A model generated the notes under the pieces. That model searched no databases. It saw only the letters and a program-made list of their open reading frames with translations, and was not told the DNA's origin. A DNA stretch of 64,000 nucleotides from Actinomadura macrotermitis (GTDB lineage Bacteria; Actinomycetota; Actinomycetes; Streptosporangiales; Streptosporangiaceae): NCBI RefSeq assembly GCF_009604375.1, contig NZ_WEGH01000005.1, positions 186,001-250,000 of the forward strand, given 5' to 3'. Below are positions 55,687-64,000 of the stretch, piece by piece; the first letter of the stretch is position 1; every line of letters begins with the position of its first letter. Position numbers and translations under genes: made by a program.

Positions 55687-55714
55687 TCCACCCAGGGCAT
55701 GAGGAGCGTCCACC
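55687..55714 (-). promoter_or_regulatory. Direct repeat upstream of the exporter operon
   Basis: GGTGGA occurs twice (55714-55709 and 55692-55687) exactly 22 bp apart, two helical turns. This suits a dimeric response regulator; the LuxR-type protein next door is the candidate. Confidence 0.4.
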
Positions 55715-55751
55715 CCCTTCGTCCTCGGGGAGTAGAGGGCCAAGACCAACG

Positions 55752-55793
55752 ATGGGGGGCGTCTCAGGGTTCCCCCTGAGACGCCCCCCATCG
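55752..55793 (-). terminator. Terminator of the two-component operon
   Basis: A 19-bp perfect hairpin (55752-55770 / 55775-55793) with a TTCC loop, 15 nt after the response-regulator stop. Confidence 0.88.
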
Positions 55794-55807
55794 GGCGCCC
55801 GCTCCGG

Positions 55808-56488
55808 TCAGGTCTGGCCCGGCCTGCTCAGCCCCGTCTCGTAGGCGTACACCACCGCCTGCACCCGGTCGCGCAGGCCGAGCTTGGCCAGCACGTTGCC
55901 GACGTGGGTCTTCACCGTCGTCTCGCTCACCACCAGCGCCGCGGCGATCTCGGCGTTGGAGCGGCCCCGCGCCACGTGCGACAGCACCTCGCGCTCGCGG
56001 TCGGTGAGGGTGGCCAGGCCCGGCGGCGGCGCGGCGTCGCGCACCGCCGGCAGCCGGGTGGCGAACTTGTCCAGCAGCCGCCGCGTCACGCTCGGCGCCA
56101 CGATCGCGTCGCCCGCCGCCACGATCCGGATCGCGGTGATCAGCTCCTCGGGCGGGGAGTCCTTCAGCAGGAACCCGCTGGCGCCCGCCCGCACCGCCTC
56201 GATGACGTACTCGTCCAGGTCGAAGGTGGTCAAGATCAGCACCCGCGGGTCGTGCGAGGCGGCCTCCTCCCGGATGATGCGGCGGGTCGCCTCGATCCCG
56301 TCGACCCCCGGCATCCGGATGTCCATCAGCACCACGTCGGGCAGCAGCGAGCGGGTCAGCTCCACCGCCGTCGCGCCGTCACCGGCCTCGCCCACCACCG
56401 CGATGTCGGGCTCGGCCTCCAGGATCAGCCGGAACCCGGTCCGCAGCAGCGGCTGATCGTCCACCAGCAACACCCGGACGGTGCTCAT
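55808..56488 (-). CDS. NarL/LuxR-type response regulator
   Basis: 226 residues. Receiver domain with acidic pocket Asp10-Asp11, phospho-acceptor Asp56 (VVLMDIRMPG), Thr in LILTTFD and Lys in FLLKDSPPEE; a C-terminal LuxR helix-turn-helix LTDREREVLSHVARGRSNAE follows. It is the partner of the histidine kinase 62 bp upstream. Probable targets are the exporter genes immediately downstream, where a tandem repeat lies. Ends at a strong terminator. Confidence 0.95.
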   Translation of the reverse strand: MSTVRVLLVDDQPLLRTGFRLILEAEPDIAVVGEAGDGATAVELTRSLLPDVVLMDIRMPGVDGIEATRRIIREEAASHDPRVLILTTFDLDEYVIEAVRAGASGFLLKDSPPEELITAIRIVAAGDAIVAPSVTRRLLDKFATRLPAVRDAAPPPGLATLTDREREVLSHVARGRSNAEIAAALVVSETTVKTHVGNVLAKLGLRDRVQAVVYAYETGLSRPGQT

Positions 56489-56550
56489 GTCCCCGCTCCG
56501 CTCACGACCATCGATCCCCGCCTCATGTTCCGCATCCGTCCGCCGCCAAT

Positions 56551-57771
56551 CTACGCCTCCAGCGGGAAGCGGGCCCGCACGCCGAACCCGCCGCCGATCC
56601 GCGGGCCGATCCGCAGCTCACCGCCGTACAGCGCGACCCGCTCGTACATCCCGACCAGCCCGTGGCCGGGGTTGTCCTTGTCACCCGCCATGATCGTGGC
56701 GGTGCCGCGCCCGTCGTCCTCGACCTCCACCGTCAGGTCCGCGGCGGTGTAGTACAGCCGCACCCACGCGCGGGCCTGCGGCCCGGCGTGCTTGAGCGTA
56801 TTGGTCAGCGCCTCCTGGATGAGCCGGAACGCCGCCACGTCCACGCCCGGCGACGGCGTGCGCGCCTCGCCCTCGATCCACAGCTGCACCGAAAGGCCCG
56901 TCTCGCGCACGTGGTCGAGCAGCTCGCCGAGGTCGCCGAGGCCCGGCTGCGGCGCCAGCTCGCGGCCGGCCTGCTCGGCGTCGCGGTCGGTGCGCAGCAC
57001 CCCGACGATCCGCCGCATCTCGCTGAGCGCGGTCCGCCCGACCTCCTCGATCGTGGACATCGCCTCGCGCGCCCCGTCGGGGTTGCGGTCGATGACGCGC
57101 CGCGCCGCGCCCGCCTGCACCGTCATCACGCTGACATGGTGGGCGACGACGTCGTGCAGCTCGCGCGCGATCCGCGACCGCTCCTCGATCCGCGCCGCCC
57201 GCGCGTCGCTGCCGCGCGCGCGCTCCAGCCGCGCCGCGCGGTCCTCCAGCTCGGCGAAGTAGGCGCGCCGCAGCCGCAGGTTCCGGCCCAGCACCCACAC
57301 CCCGACGACCAGGGCGTTGTTGGTCAGCCCCGCGGCGGCCTCGGGCCGCTCGGGCAACGTGAACAACAGCACGTTGAACACCAGCAGCGCCACGCCCCCG
57401 CCGAGCGCGGCATGGGCGAGGCCCCGGTAGGCCGCCACCCCGTACACCGCGATGAGGAACGCCAGCATGTCGATGACCGACGGCATGTACGAGCAGGCGG
57501 CCAGGACCGCCTCGATGCCGAGCACCACGGCGAGCACGCTCAGCGGATGGGTGCGGCGGAACGTCAGCGCCATCGCCAGCACGACCAGCAGCAGCACCTG
57601 CCGGGCGTCGGGATCGACCCAATGGCTGCGGGCCTCGGGGGGAACGGTCTGCAGGAACAGCAGCGGCAGCCCCACCAGGAGCAGCAGCAGCCCGAGGATC
57701 GCGTCGGCGGCCTGCGGGCGCCTCTGGAAAAGGGCACGGCAGGTTCGCAGACCACGGATGCGGGGTGACAC
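56551..57771 (-). CDS. Sensor histidine kinase, NarL-partner (HisKA_3) type
   Basis: 406 residues if it starts at the GTG at 57771; a GTG at 57795 is also possible. The shorter form is preferred because TAGGGT lies 7 nt before it, the leaderless pattern seen elsewhere in this window. Four to five N-terminal helices without a large outside domain form the sensor, then the phospho-acceptor helix IARELHDVVAHHVSVM, and an HATPase with EALTNTLKHAG and DDGRGT...GHGLVGMYERV. The short outer loops suggest it senses a membrane signal. Confidence 0.93.
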   Translation of the reverse strand: MSPRIRGLRTCRALFQRRPQAADAILGLLLLLVGLPLLFLQTVPPEARSHWVDPDARQVLLLVVLAMALTFRRTHPLSVLAVVLGIEAVLAACSYMPSVIDMLAFLIAVYGVAAYRGLAHAALGGGVALLVFNVLLFTLPERPEAAAGLTNNALVVGVWVLGRNLRLRRAYFAELEDRAARLERARGSDARAARIEERSRIARELHDVVAHHVSVMTVQAGAARRVIDRNPDGAREAMSTIEEVGRTALSEMRRIVGVLRTDRDAEQAGRELAPQPGLGDLGELLDHVRETGLSVQLWIEGEARTPSPGVDVAAFRLIQEALTNTLKHAGPQARAWVRLYYTAADLTVEVEDDGRGTATIMAGDKDNPGHGLVGMYERVALYGGELRIGPRIGGGFGVRARFPLEA

Positions 57772-57778
57772 GATTCTC

Positions 57779-57784
57779 ACCCTA
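57779..57784 (-). promoter_or_regulatory. -10 hexamer TAGGGT for the histidine kinase
   Basis: The hexamer (57784-57779) ends 7 nt before the GTG at 57771. Confidence 0.42.
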
Positions 57785-57891
57785 AGAGGTCGCACCAGGT
57801 GACGACCCCTCCTGGACGCCGATCCCCGATCCTCCTTGCGGATGACCCCGGCCCGCCGCGGGAGCGGGCGCCGCGCCCGCCGGGGCCGCCC

Positions 57892-58809
57892 TCAGAGGAC
57901 GTCGCGTTCGCGCGCCGCCGACTCCAGGTCCGCCGGCGACGGCCGCACCACCGGCTCGGCCGGCAGCGGCGGGGGAGTGCCGCCGAACTCCGGGCACCGC
58001 TCCTTGTGCTCGCACCAGCCGCACAGCCGGCTCGGCCGCGGCCGCCACTCACCGGTGTCCATCGCCCGCCGGATCGCCGCCCACAGCGCCTCCACCTTGC
58101 GCTCGGTCGCGCGCAGATCGGCCTCGTCGGGCTCGTACCGCAGGATCTCCCCGTCGCCCAGGTACATCAGCTGCAGCAGCCGCGGCACCCGACCGTGCAG
58201 CCGCCACAGCACCAGCGCGTAGAACTTCATCTGGAACAGCGCCCGCGCCTCGAAGTCGGCGCGCGGCGCCGCCCCGGTCTTGTAGTCCACGATCCGCACG
58301 TCGCCCGACGGCGCCACGTCGACCCGGTCGATGAACCCGCGCAGCTTCAGCCCCGACCCCAGCACCGTCTCCACGAACAGCTCCCGCTCGGCCGGCTCCA
58401 GCCGCCGCGGGTCCTCCATCGAGAAGTACCGCTCCACCTGCCGCCGCGCCTGCCCGAGCCACGCGCCGCGCTCGGCCTCGCCGGCGTCGCCCTCGGGGAA
58501 CAGCTCCGCCAGGTCCGGCTCCCCGGCCAGCAGCCGCTCCCACTGCGGCCCGACCAGCTCCAGCGCCGCGCCGACCGTCCGCTCCCCGGCGGGCAGGTCG
58601 TACAGCCGCTCCAGCACCGCGTGCACCAGCGTCCCGCGCACCATCGCCGGGCTCGGCCGCTCGGGGATCTTGTCGATGACCCGGAACCGGTACAGCAGCG
58701 GGCACGTCATGAAGTCGCCCGCCCGCGACGGCGACAGCGACCCGGCCACCTGGGGGGTGCCGGTCTCCGCCGCGTCCGCTCCGGTCGTGCCCGCCTCGGT
58801 GGTCTCCAT
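57892..58809 (-). CDS. RecB-family PD-(D/E)XK exonuclease
   Basis: 305 residues. After a variable leader the family block SLSPSRAGDFMTCPLLYRF begins; the early cysteine of CPLLYRF and the C-terminal CGWCEHKERCPEF are the four iron-sulfur cysteines of Cas4/AddB-like nucleases. Catalytic residues are in GFIDRVD and VRIVDYKTG, with His in GTLVHAVLERL. It should be a stand-alone nuclease of DNA repair; it regularly accompanies proteasome-locus genes in actinobacteria. The start shows no ribosome site; TACCCT ends 8 nt before it. Confidence 0.93.
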   Translation of the reverse strand: METTEAGTTGADAAETGTPQVAGSLSPSRAGDFMTCPLLYRFRVIDKIPERPSPAMVRGTLVHAVLERLYDLPAGERTVGAALELVGPQWERLLAGEPDLAELFPEGDAGEAERGAWLGQARRQVERYFSMEDPRRLEPAERELFVETVLGSGLKLRGFIDRVDVAPSGDVRIVDYKTGAAPRADFEARALFQMKFYALVLWRLHGRVPRLLQLMYLGDGEILRYEPDEADLRATERKVEALWAAIRRAMDTGEWRPRPSRLCGWCEHKERCPEFGGTPPPLPAEPVVRPSPADLESAARERDVL

Positions 58810-58817
58810 GACACTGC

Positions 58818-58823
58818 AGGGTA
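58818..58823 (-). promoter_or_regulatory. -10 hexamer TACCCT for the RecB-like gene
   Basis: The hexamer (58823-58818) ends 8 nt before the ATG at 58809; no ribosome site. Confidence 0.45.
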
Positions 58824-58931
58824 GGCGACGCCCCCGACGAAATCCCGCACCCCGTTCCCGCTCCCCGCGCCCGGCGCCACGGCCCCGGCCACGGCCGGAA
58901 CGGGCCGCGCCGGTCCGCACGCCCGGGGCCG

Positions 58932-58937
58932 TAGCAT
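58932..58937 (+). promoter_or_regulatory. -10 hexamer TAGCAT for the site-2 protease
   Basis: It ends 7 nt before the GTG at 58945; no ribosome site. Confidence 0.48.
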
Positions 58938-58944
58938 CGACGGT

Positions 58945-60159
58945 GTGACAGACAGCGCACCGCCCACCGAGGACCCCACCCCCGCCGGGCCGGGCACGCC
59001 CGGCGGTCCCGGCAAGGGCCCGCGCGACGGCGGCCGGCCCGGCGGGCCCGCGCGCCGACCGGGCCTGTCCATGGGCCGCGTCCTCGGCGTCCCGGTCTAC
59101 GTCTCGCCGAGCTGGTTCCTCATCGCGATCGTCATCACCGTCATGTTCGAAGGGCAGGTCAGCGACGTCGTCGCCCGCCCCGCCAGCTTCGCGGTCGCCT
59201 TCGCCTACGCCGTCCTGCTCTACGGATCGGTGTTCGTGCACGAGCTCAGCCACGCCGTCACCGCCCGCGTCCTCGGCCTGCCGGTCCGCTCGGTCACCCT
59301 GCACATCCTCGGCGGCGAGACCTCCATCGAACGCGAGGCGCCCACCCCCGGCCGCGAGTTCCTCATCGCCTTCGCCGGCCCGCTGGTCAACATCGTCCTC
59401 GCCGGCCTCGGCCTGCTCGCCGGCGCGACCCTGCCGCTGCCGGACGTGGCGCTGCTGCTCCTGGAGGCCCTCACCTTCGCCAACCTGCTCGTCGGCGTGT
59501 TCAACCTGCTGCCCGGCCTGCCCCTGGACGGCGGCCGCCTCGTCCGCGCCGTCGTGTGGAAGATCACCGGCCGCAGCCGCAGCGGCGCGGTGTTCGCCGG
59601 CTGGCTCGGCCGCGGCGTCGCCCTGCTCTGCCTGCTGTCGGGCGCGCTCCTGGCCACCCGCCCCGGCAGCGGCGCCGGCACCGGCTGGCTCGCGCTGCTG
59701 TGGTCGGCGCTGGTCGCCTCGTTCATCTGGGTCGGCGCGGGCCAGGCCATCCGCGCCGAACGCGTCCGCGACCGCATCCCGCTGCTGGCCGCGCGCCGCC
59801 TCGCCCGCCGCGCCGTCCAGGTCACCCCCGACGTGCCGCTCGCCGAGGCGATCCGCCGCGCCCGCGCCGAGCAGGCCGGCGCCATCGTCGTGGTCGACCA
59901 CGACGGCCGCCCCCGCGGCCTGGTCAGCGAGAGCGCCGTCACCGCCACCCCCGAGCAGCGCCGCCCCTGGGTCACCGCCGGCGACCTGGCCCGCCCGGTG
60001 GAACCCGGCCTCACCCTGCCCGCCGACCTGGCCGGCGAGGAACTGCTGGACGCGCTGCGCGGCGCCCCCGCCTCGGAGTACCTGCTGGTGGAGCCCGACG
60101 GCGCCGTCTACGGCGTGCTCGCCCTCAGCGACGTCGACCGCGCCTTCGCCGGCGTCTGA
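58945..60159 (+). CDS. Site-2 protease family membrane metalloprotease with C-terminal CBS-type region
   Basis: 404 residues. After a 40-residue Pro/Gly-rich leader come about six helices. The zinc motif HELSH is at 99-103, and the third ligand is in LPLDGGRLV (Asp195). The last 140 residues contain two CBS-like segments (VPLAEAIRRARAEQAGAIVV and the following GLVSESAV; then YLLVEPDGAVYGVLALSDV), which may bind adenosyl ligands. Such proteases cut transmembrane helices, for example of anti-sigma factors. Substrate unknown. The GTG is placed by the leaderless -10. Confidence 0.93.
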   Translation: MTDSAPPTEDPTPAGPGTPGGPGKGPRDGGRPGGPARRPGLSMGRVLGVPVYVSPSWFLIAIVITVMFEGQVSDVVARPASFAVAFAYAVLLYGSVFVHELSHAVTARVLGLPVRSVTLHILGGETSIEREAPTPGREFLIAFAGPLVNIVLAGLGLLAGATLPLPDVALLLLEALTFANLLVGVFNLLPGLPLDGGRLVRAVVWKITGRSRSGAVFAGWLGRGVALLCLLSGALLATRPGSGAGTGWLALLWSALVASFIWVGAGQAIRAERVRDRIPLLAARRLARRAVQVTPDVPLAEAIRRARAEQAGAIVVVDHDGRPRGLVSESAVTATPEQRRPWVTAGDLARPVEPGLTLPADLAGEELLDALRGAPASEYLLVEPDGAVYGVLALSDVDRAFAGV

Positions 60160-60177
60160 GCGGTGCCCGCACACCGA

Positions 60178-60183
60178 TAACCT
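60178..60183 (+). promoter_or_regulatory. -10 hexamer TAACCT for the tRNA methyltransferase gene
   Basis: It ends 8 nt before the ATG at 60192; no ribosome site. Confidence 0.45.
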
Positions 60184-60191
60184 TGACCTCC

Positions 60192-61196
60192 ATGAGCGAA
60201 CCTTCCTCCCACGCCGCCCCCGCCGGACGGCCCGCCGCCGCGCCCCTCGCCGGCCGCATCCCGCACGGCCCGTTCCGCCCCGGCGACCAGGTTCAGCTCA
60301 CCGACCCCAAGGGCCGCATCAACACCATCACCCTGCAGCCGGGCAAGGACTACCACTCCCACAAGGGCGCCATCGCCCACGACGAGATCATCGGCAGCCC
60401 CGAGGGCTCGGTGTTCCGCTCCAGCGGCGGCATCGACTACCTCGCCTTCCGGCCGCTGCTCACCGACTTCGCCGTCCGCATGCCGCGCGGCGCCGCCGTC
60501 GTCTACCCCAAGGACGCCGCGCAGATCGTCGCGCAGGCCGACATCTTCCCCGGCGCCCGCGTCGTGGAGGCCGGCGCCGGCTCGGGCGCCCTGTCGTGCT
60601 TCCTGCTGCGCGCCGTCGGCGAGCACGGCCTGGTCTCCTCCTACGAGCGCCGCCCCGACTTCGCCGACATCGCCCGCGGCAACGTGGAGAAGTTCTTCGG
60701 CGGCCCGCACCCGGCCTGGCGCCTCACCGTCGGGTCCCTGGAGGACTCCCTCGCCGAGACCGAGGTCGACCGCGTCGTGCTGGACATGCTCGCCCCCTGG
60801 GAGTGCGTGGACGCCGTCGCCAAGGCCCTCATCCCCGGCGGCATGATCTGCGTCTACGTCGCCACCACCACCCAGATGTCGCGCGTGGTGGAGGAGCTGC
60901 GCGGCCACGGCGCGTTCGCCGAGCCCTACGCCTTCGAGACCCTGCTGCGGTCCTGGCACGTGGAGGGCCTGGCCGTCCGCCCCGACCACCGCATGATCGG
61001 CCACACCGGCTTCCTGGTGACCGCGCGCCGCCTCGCCGACGGCGTCACCCCGCCGCTCCGCCGCCGCCGCCCCGCCAAGGGCGCCTACGCCGCCGAGGAC
61101 GCCGCCGCCCCCGGCGGGCCCGTCGCGCAGGGTGACGGCGCCGCCCCCGCCGGCGGGGCCCCGGCCGCCGGCGGCGACACGCCGAACGAGTCCTAG
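60192..61196 (+). CDS. trmI: tRNA (adenine-58-N1)-methyltransferase TrmI
   Basis: 334 residues, homologous to M. tuberculosis Rv2118c. The N-terminal beta domain has VQLTDPKGRINTITLQPG; the Rossmann methyltransferase part has the S-adenosylmethionine loop VVEAGAGSGALSCFLLRAVG, DMLAPWECVDAV and PGGMICVYVATTTQ. The enzyme methylates A58 in the T-loop of tRNAs. The C-terminal 45 residues are an Ala/Gly/Pro tail of low complexity. It stands directly upstream of the proteasomal ATPase gene, as is usual in actinobacteria. Confidence 0.95.
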   Translation: MSEPSSHAAPAGRPAAAPLAGRIPHGPFRPGDQVQLTDPKGRINTITLQPGKDYHSHKGAIAHDEIIGSPEGSVFRSSGGIDYLAFRPLLTDFAVRMPRGAAVVYPKDAAQIVAQADIFPGARVVEAGAGSGALSCFLLRAVGEHGLVSSYERRPDFADIARGNVEKFFGGPHPAWRLTVGSLEDSLAETEVDRVVLDMLAPWECVDAVAKALIPGGMICVYVATTTQMSRVVEELRGHGAFAEPYAFETLLRSWHVEGLAVRPDHRMIGHTGFLVTARRLADGVTPPLRRRRPAKGAYAAEDAAAPGGPVAQGDGAAPAGGAPAAGGDTPNES

Positions 61197-61452
61197 ATCA
61201 CGTTTACCGGTTCACGGCAGGACGATGACGTCCGCCGTGCACCGCCGCGTGACAGGTAAATCATCCGCGGTGCCAGGTTCCGGACAGGCCCGGCCAACCC
61301 CCTGAAAACCACAAACCTTGCGGTCAGCGGCCACCCGGACGCCGATTTCACCGCGCCCTCGGGCCCGCACACCCCACACTCTGCGCCCCCGGCCGCGCCC
61401 CCGCCGCCCCACGAAGATCCATCCGACACGGGACGAGTACCGAAAGGGCAGG
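61197..61452. other. Intergenic leader region before arc/mpa
   Basis: About 250 bp with no gene. An AT-richer part (61200-61320) has TAAATC and AAAACC runs; the rest is GC-rich. Nothing further recognised. Confidence 0.4.
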
Positions 61453-61480
61453 TTACGGAAGCCCTTCAGATAGGTAGGGT
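61453..61480 (+). promoter_or_regulatory. Candidate promoter of arc/mpa
   Basis: TTACGG (61453-61458) and TAGGGT (61475-61480), spacer 16 bp. A 40-nt leader with GAGGAGG at 61507-61513 precedes the GTG. Confidence 0.5.
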
Positions 61481-61522
61481 CTCAGTAGGTCGTCGGCTCT
61501 CTTCGTGAGGAGGTGACGGGGC

Positions 61523-63286
61523 GTGGCCGCTCGTGACGATGCTGGGGCGCGTAAGGCGCAGCACGAAAAGGAGGTTCGAGACCTCCAGACACAGATGTCC
61601 TTCCTGGAGGAGGAGATCTCCGTGTTGCGCCGCAAGCTCGCGGAATCCCCGCGTCAAGTAAGGGTTCTGGAAGAACGCCTCCATGAGGCACAGGCCAACC
61701 TGGCCGCCGTGACGGGACAGAACGAACGTCTCGTGGCGACACTCAAAGAAGCACGCGAACAGATCGTCGCGCTGAAGGAGGAGGTCGACCGGCTGGCGCA
61801 ACCGCCGTCCGGATTCGGCGTCTACCTCGAGACGCGCGACGACGGAACGGTCGACATCTTCACCGGCGGGCGCAAGCTGAGGGTCAACGTCAGCCCCGCC
61901 GTCGACGTCGACGAGCTCAAGCGTGGCCAGGAGGTCATGCTCAACGAGGCCCTCAACGTCGTCGAGGCCCTGTCCTTCGAAGAGCAGGGCGAGGTCGTCA
62001 TGCTCAAGGAGGTCTTCGCCGACGGCGAACGGGCCCTGGTGATCGCGCACGCCGACGAGGAACGCGTGATCAAGCTCGCCGAGCCGCTGCGCGGCGTCCC
62101 CCTGCGGGCGGGCGACTCGCTGATGCTCGAACCCCGGTCCGGATACGCCTACGAGAAGATCCACAAGGCCGAGGTCGAGGAACTGGTCCTCGAAGAGGTC
62201 CCCGACATCTCCTACGAGGAGATCGGCGGCCTCGGCCCCCAGATCGAGATGATCCGCGACGCCGTCGAACTGCCCTACCTGCACGCGGACCTGTTCCGCG
62301 AGCACCAGCTCCGCCCCCCCAAGGGCGTCCTGCTGTACGGGCCCCCCGGCTGCGGCAAGACGCTCATCGCCAAGGCCGTCGCCAACTCGCTGGCCAAGAA
62401 GGTCGCCGAGCAGACCGGCCAGGAGGGCAAGAGCTTCTTCCTCAACATCAAGGGCCCCGAACTGCTCAACAAGTACGTCGGCGAGACCGAGCGGCACATC
62501 CGCCTGGTCTTCCAGCGCGCCCGCGAGAAGGCCTCCGCCGGCACCCCGGTCATCGTCTTCTTCGACGAGATGGACTCCATCTTCCGCACCCGCGGATCCG
62601 GCGTCTCCTCCGACGTCGAGAACACCATCGTCCCGCAGCTGCTCAGCGAGATCGACGGCGTCGAAGGCCTGGAGAACGTCCTGGTCATCGGCGCCTCCAA
62701 CCGCGAGGACATGATCGACCCCGCGATCCTGCGGCCCGGCCGCCTCGACGTCAAGATCAAGATCGAACGCCCCGACGCCGAGGCCGCCAAGGACATCTTC
62801 TCCAAGTACATCCTGCCGGGCCTGCCCCTGCACCCCGACGACGTCGCCGAGCACCGCGGCGACACCGCCGCCACCGTCGACGCCATGATCCAGCGCGTCG
62901 TCGAACGGATGTACACCGAGAACGAGGAGAACCGCTTCCTCGAGGTGACCTACGCCAACGGCGACAAGGAGGTCCTGTACTTCAAGGACTTCAACTCCGG
63001 CGCGATGATCCAGAACATCGTCGACCGGGCCAAGAAGATGGCCATCAAGCAGTTCCTCGACACCGGCCAGAAGGGCATGCGCGTCGCCCACCTGCTCGAC
63101 GCCTGCGTCGACGAGTTCAGCGAGAACGAGGACCTGCCCAACACCACCAACCCCGACGACTGGGCCCGCATCTCCGGCAAGAAGGGCGAACGGATCGTCT
63201 ACATCCGCACGCTCGTCTCCGGGACCAAGGGCGCCGAGGCCGGCCGCTCCATCGACACCGTCGCCAACACCGGCCAGTACCTGTAA
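61523..63286 (+). CDS. arc: Proteasome-associated AAA ATPase ARC/Mpa
   Basis: 587 residues in the family order: an N-terminal coiled coil (about 13-92) that binds Pup, two OB folds (about 95-210), the AAA domain with Walker A GPPGCGKT (273-280), Walker B VIVFFDEMD (343-351) and the second region of homology near ASNREDMIDPAILRPGR, and the C-terminal GQYL that docks into the 20S core. It unfolds pupylated proteins for the proteasome. The start is the GTG at 61523, 9 nt after GAGGAGG. dop follows 159 bp later. Confidence 0.97.
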   Translation: MAARDDAGARKAQHEKEVRDLQTQMSFLEEEISVLRRKLAESPRQVRVLEERLHEAQANLAAVTGQNERLVATLKEAREQIVALKEEVDRLAQPPSGFGVYLETRDDGTVDIFTGGRKLRVNVSPAVDVDELKRGQEVMLNEALNVVEALSFEEQGEVVMLKEVFADGERALVIAHADEERVIKLAEPLRGVPLRAGDSLMLEPRSGYAYEKIHKAEVEELVLEEVPDISYEEIGGLGPQIEMIRDAVELPYLHADLFREHQLRPPKGVLLYGPPGCGKTLIAKAVANSLAKKVAEQTGQEGKSFFLNIKGPELLNKYVGETERHIRLVFQRAREKASAGTPVIVFFDEMDSIFRTRGSGVSSDVENTIVPQLLSEIDGVEGLENVLVIGASNREDMIDPAILRPGRLDVKIKIERPDAEAAKDIFSKYILPGLPLHPDDVAEHRGDTAATVDAMIQRVVERMYTENEENRFLEVTYANGDKEVLYFKDFNSGAMIQNIVDRAKKMAIKQFLDTGQKGMRVAHLLDACVDEFSENEDLPNTTNPDDWARISGKKGERIVYIRTLVSGTKGAEAGRSIDTVANTGQYL

Positions 63287-63308
63287 CCACCCCGCACCAC
63301 GCGACAAC

Positions 63309-63347
63309 GGCGCGGCGGCCACCCCCACCCGGGGCGGCCGCCGCGCC
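63309..63347 (+). terminator. Hairpin between arc and dop
   Basis: GGCGCGGCGGCC (63309-63320) pairs with 63336-63347, 12 bp, 15-nt loop, no T-tract; probably a terminator or attenuator. Confidence 0.6.
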
Positions 63348-63432
63348 GCCGCGTCCCCGGCCGCCCGCCCCCGCCCCGCGACACCCCGCACCCGCCACCC
63401 CACGCCCCATGGCTCCACCCCCTCCGCCCCGA

Positions 63433-63438
63433 TAGGCT
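63433..63438 (+). promoter_or_regulatory. -10 hexamer TAGGCT for dop
   Basis: It ends 7 nt before the ATG at 63446; no ribosome site. Confidence 0.5.
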
Positions 63439-63445
63439 CGGCGAT

Positions 63446-64000
63446 ATGAGTGTTCGGCGGGTGATGGGCATCGAGACCGAGTACGGCATCTCCGTACCGG
63501 GACAGCCAGGGGCCAACGCGATGGTGACCTCCTCACAGGTCGTCAACGCCTACCTCGCGGCATCGGCGGCACGGGCCAGAAGAGCCCGCTGGGACTTCGA
63601 GGAGGAGAACCCGCTGCGCGACGCGCGCGGCTTCGACCTCGCCCGCGAGGTCGCCGACCCCACCCAGCTCACCGACGAGGACCTCGGCCTCGCCAACGTC
63701 ATCCTCACCAACGGCGCACGCCTGTACGTCGACCACGCCCACCCCGAGTACTCCGCGCCCGAATGCACCAACCCCCTGGACGCCGTCATCTGGGACAAGG
63801 CCGGCGAACGCGTCATGGCCGACGCCGCCGCCCGCGCCGCCCTCGTCCCCGGCACCCACCCCATCCAGCTCTACAAGAACAACACCGACAACAAGGGCGC
63901 CTCCTACGGCTGCCATGAGAACTACCTCATGAAGCGCGAAACGCCCTTCGCCGACATCGTCCGGCACCTCACCCCCTTCTTCGTCTCCCGCCAGGTCGTC
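63446..64000 (+). CDS. dop: Pup deamidase/depupylase Dop (5' part)
   Basis: 185 codons are visible; the gene continues beyond the window. Dop is related to glutamine synthetase-like ligases. The start VMGIETEYGISVPG holds the first metal-binding glutamates, and VDHAHPEYSAPECTNPLDAV and NNTDNKGASYGCHENYL are diagnostic family blocks. It deamidates the Pup C-terminus and removes Pup from substrates. The adjoining arc gene and the expected pup, prcB, prcA and pafA further right make up the Pup-proteasome locus. Confidence 0.95.
   Translation, partial: MSVRRVMGIETEYGISVPGQPGANAMVTSSQVVNAYLAASAARARRARWDFEEENPLRDARGFDLAREVADPTQLTDEDLGLANVILTNGARLYVDHAHPEYSAPECTNPLDAVIWDKAGERVMADAAARAALVPGTHPIQLYKNNTDNKGASYGCHENYLMKRETPFADIVRHLTPFFVSRQVV

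Overview
The window is one contiguous piece of a very GC-rich actinobacterial chromosome. It carries a mycothiol gene (mshC), a mycobacterial-type FabG-InhA pair, the proteasomal ATPase ARC/Mpa next to dop, GTG starts, start-stop overlaps and many apparently leaderless genes. A filamentous actinomycete of the Actinomadura/Thermomonosporaceae kind fits best; that placement is inference. No rRNA, tRNA, CRISPR, phage or insertion sequence was seen.

Region 1 (1-8.1 kb) handles acyl-CoA and alcohols: a zinc alcohol dehydrogenase (cut by the left edge), a MarR regulator, the cobalamin-dependent fused mutase IcmF with a BtuF-like protein, and an opposing acyl-CoA dehydrogenase / short-chain reductase / TetR operon. 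Both regulators have a clear palindromic candidate operator. Region 2 (8.2-24.1 kb) is mostly housekeeping: a ChaA-type antiporter, a C-rich-loop small RNA of the 6C kind, DUF3099, dodecin, the TldD/TldE pair, FabG-InhA, a secreted anchored protein, a RecD2-like protein that has lost its ATPase motifs, an aldo/keto reductase, UppP, CorA, and the actinobacterial trio phosphomutase-like / DUF3090 / SCO1664-like, then a TANGO2-type protein.

Region 3 (24.2-52.2 kb) holds three complete five-gene oligopeptide ABC importers (24275-30193, 39691-45885, 46119-51233/52174). The first and third share gene order and have almost identical ATPase genes. Between the first and second lie mshC, an MpaB-like protein, a 37-residue membrane ORF, a PAC2 protein, a universal stress protein, metH and a HAD phosphatase. 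Region 4 (52.2-57.8 kb) is an FtsX/MacB-type ABC exporter with a divergently organised two-component system on the same strand. Region 5 (57.9-64 kb) leads into the Pup-proteasome locus: RecB-like nuclease, site-2 protease, tRNA m1A58 methyltransferase, ARC/Mpa and the start of dop.

Two observations stand out: the small RNA with three hairpins that all display CCCCCGU loops, the last being its terminator, and the full-length RecD2-like pseudo-helicase. A third theme is a -10 hexamer of the TAnnnT type placed 6-8 nt before the start codon of about eleven genes, which predicts leaderless mRNAs.
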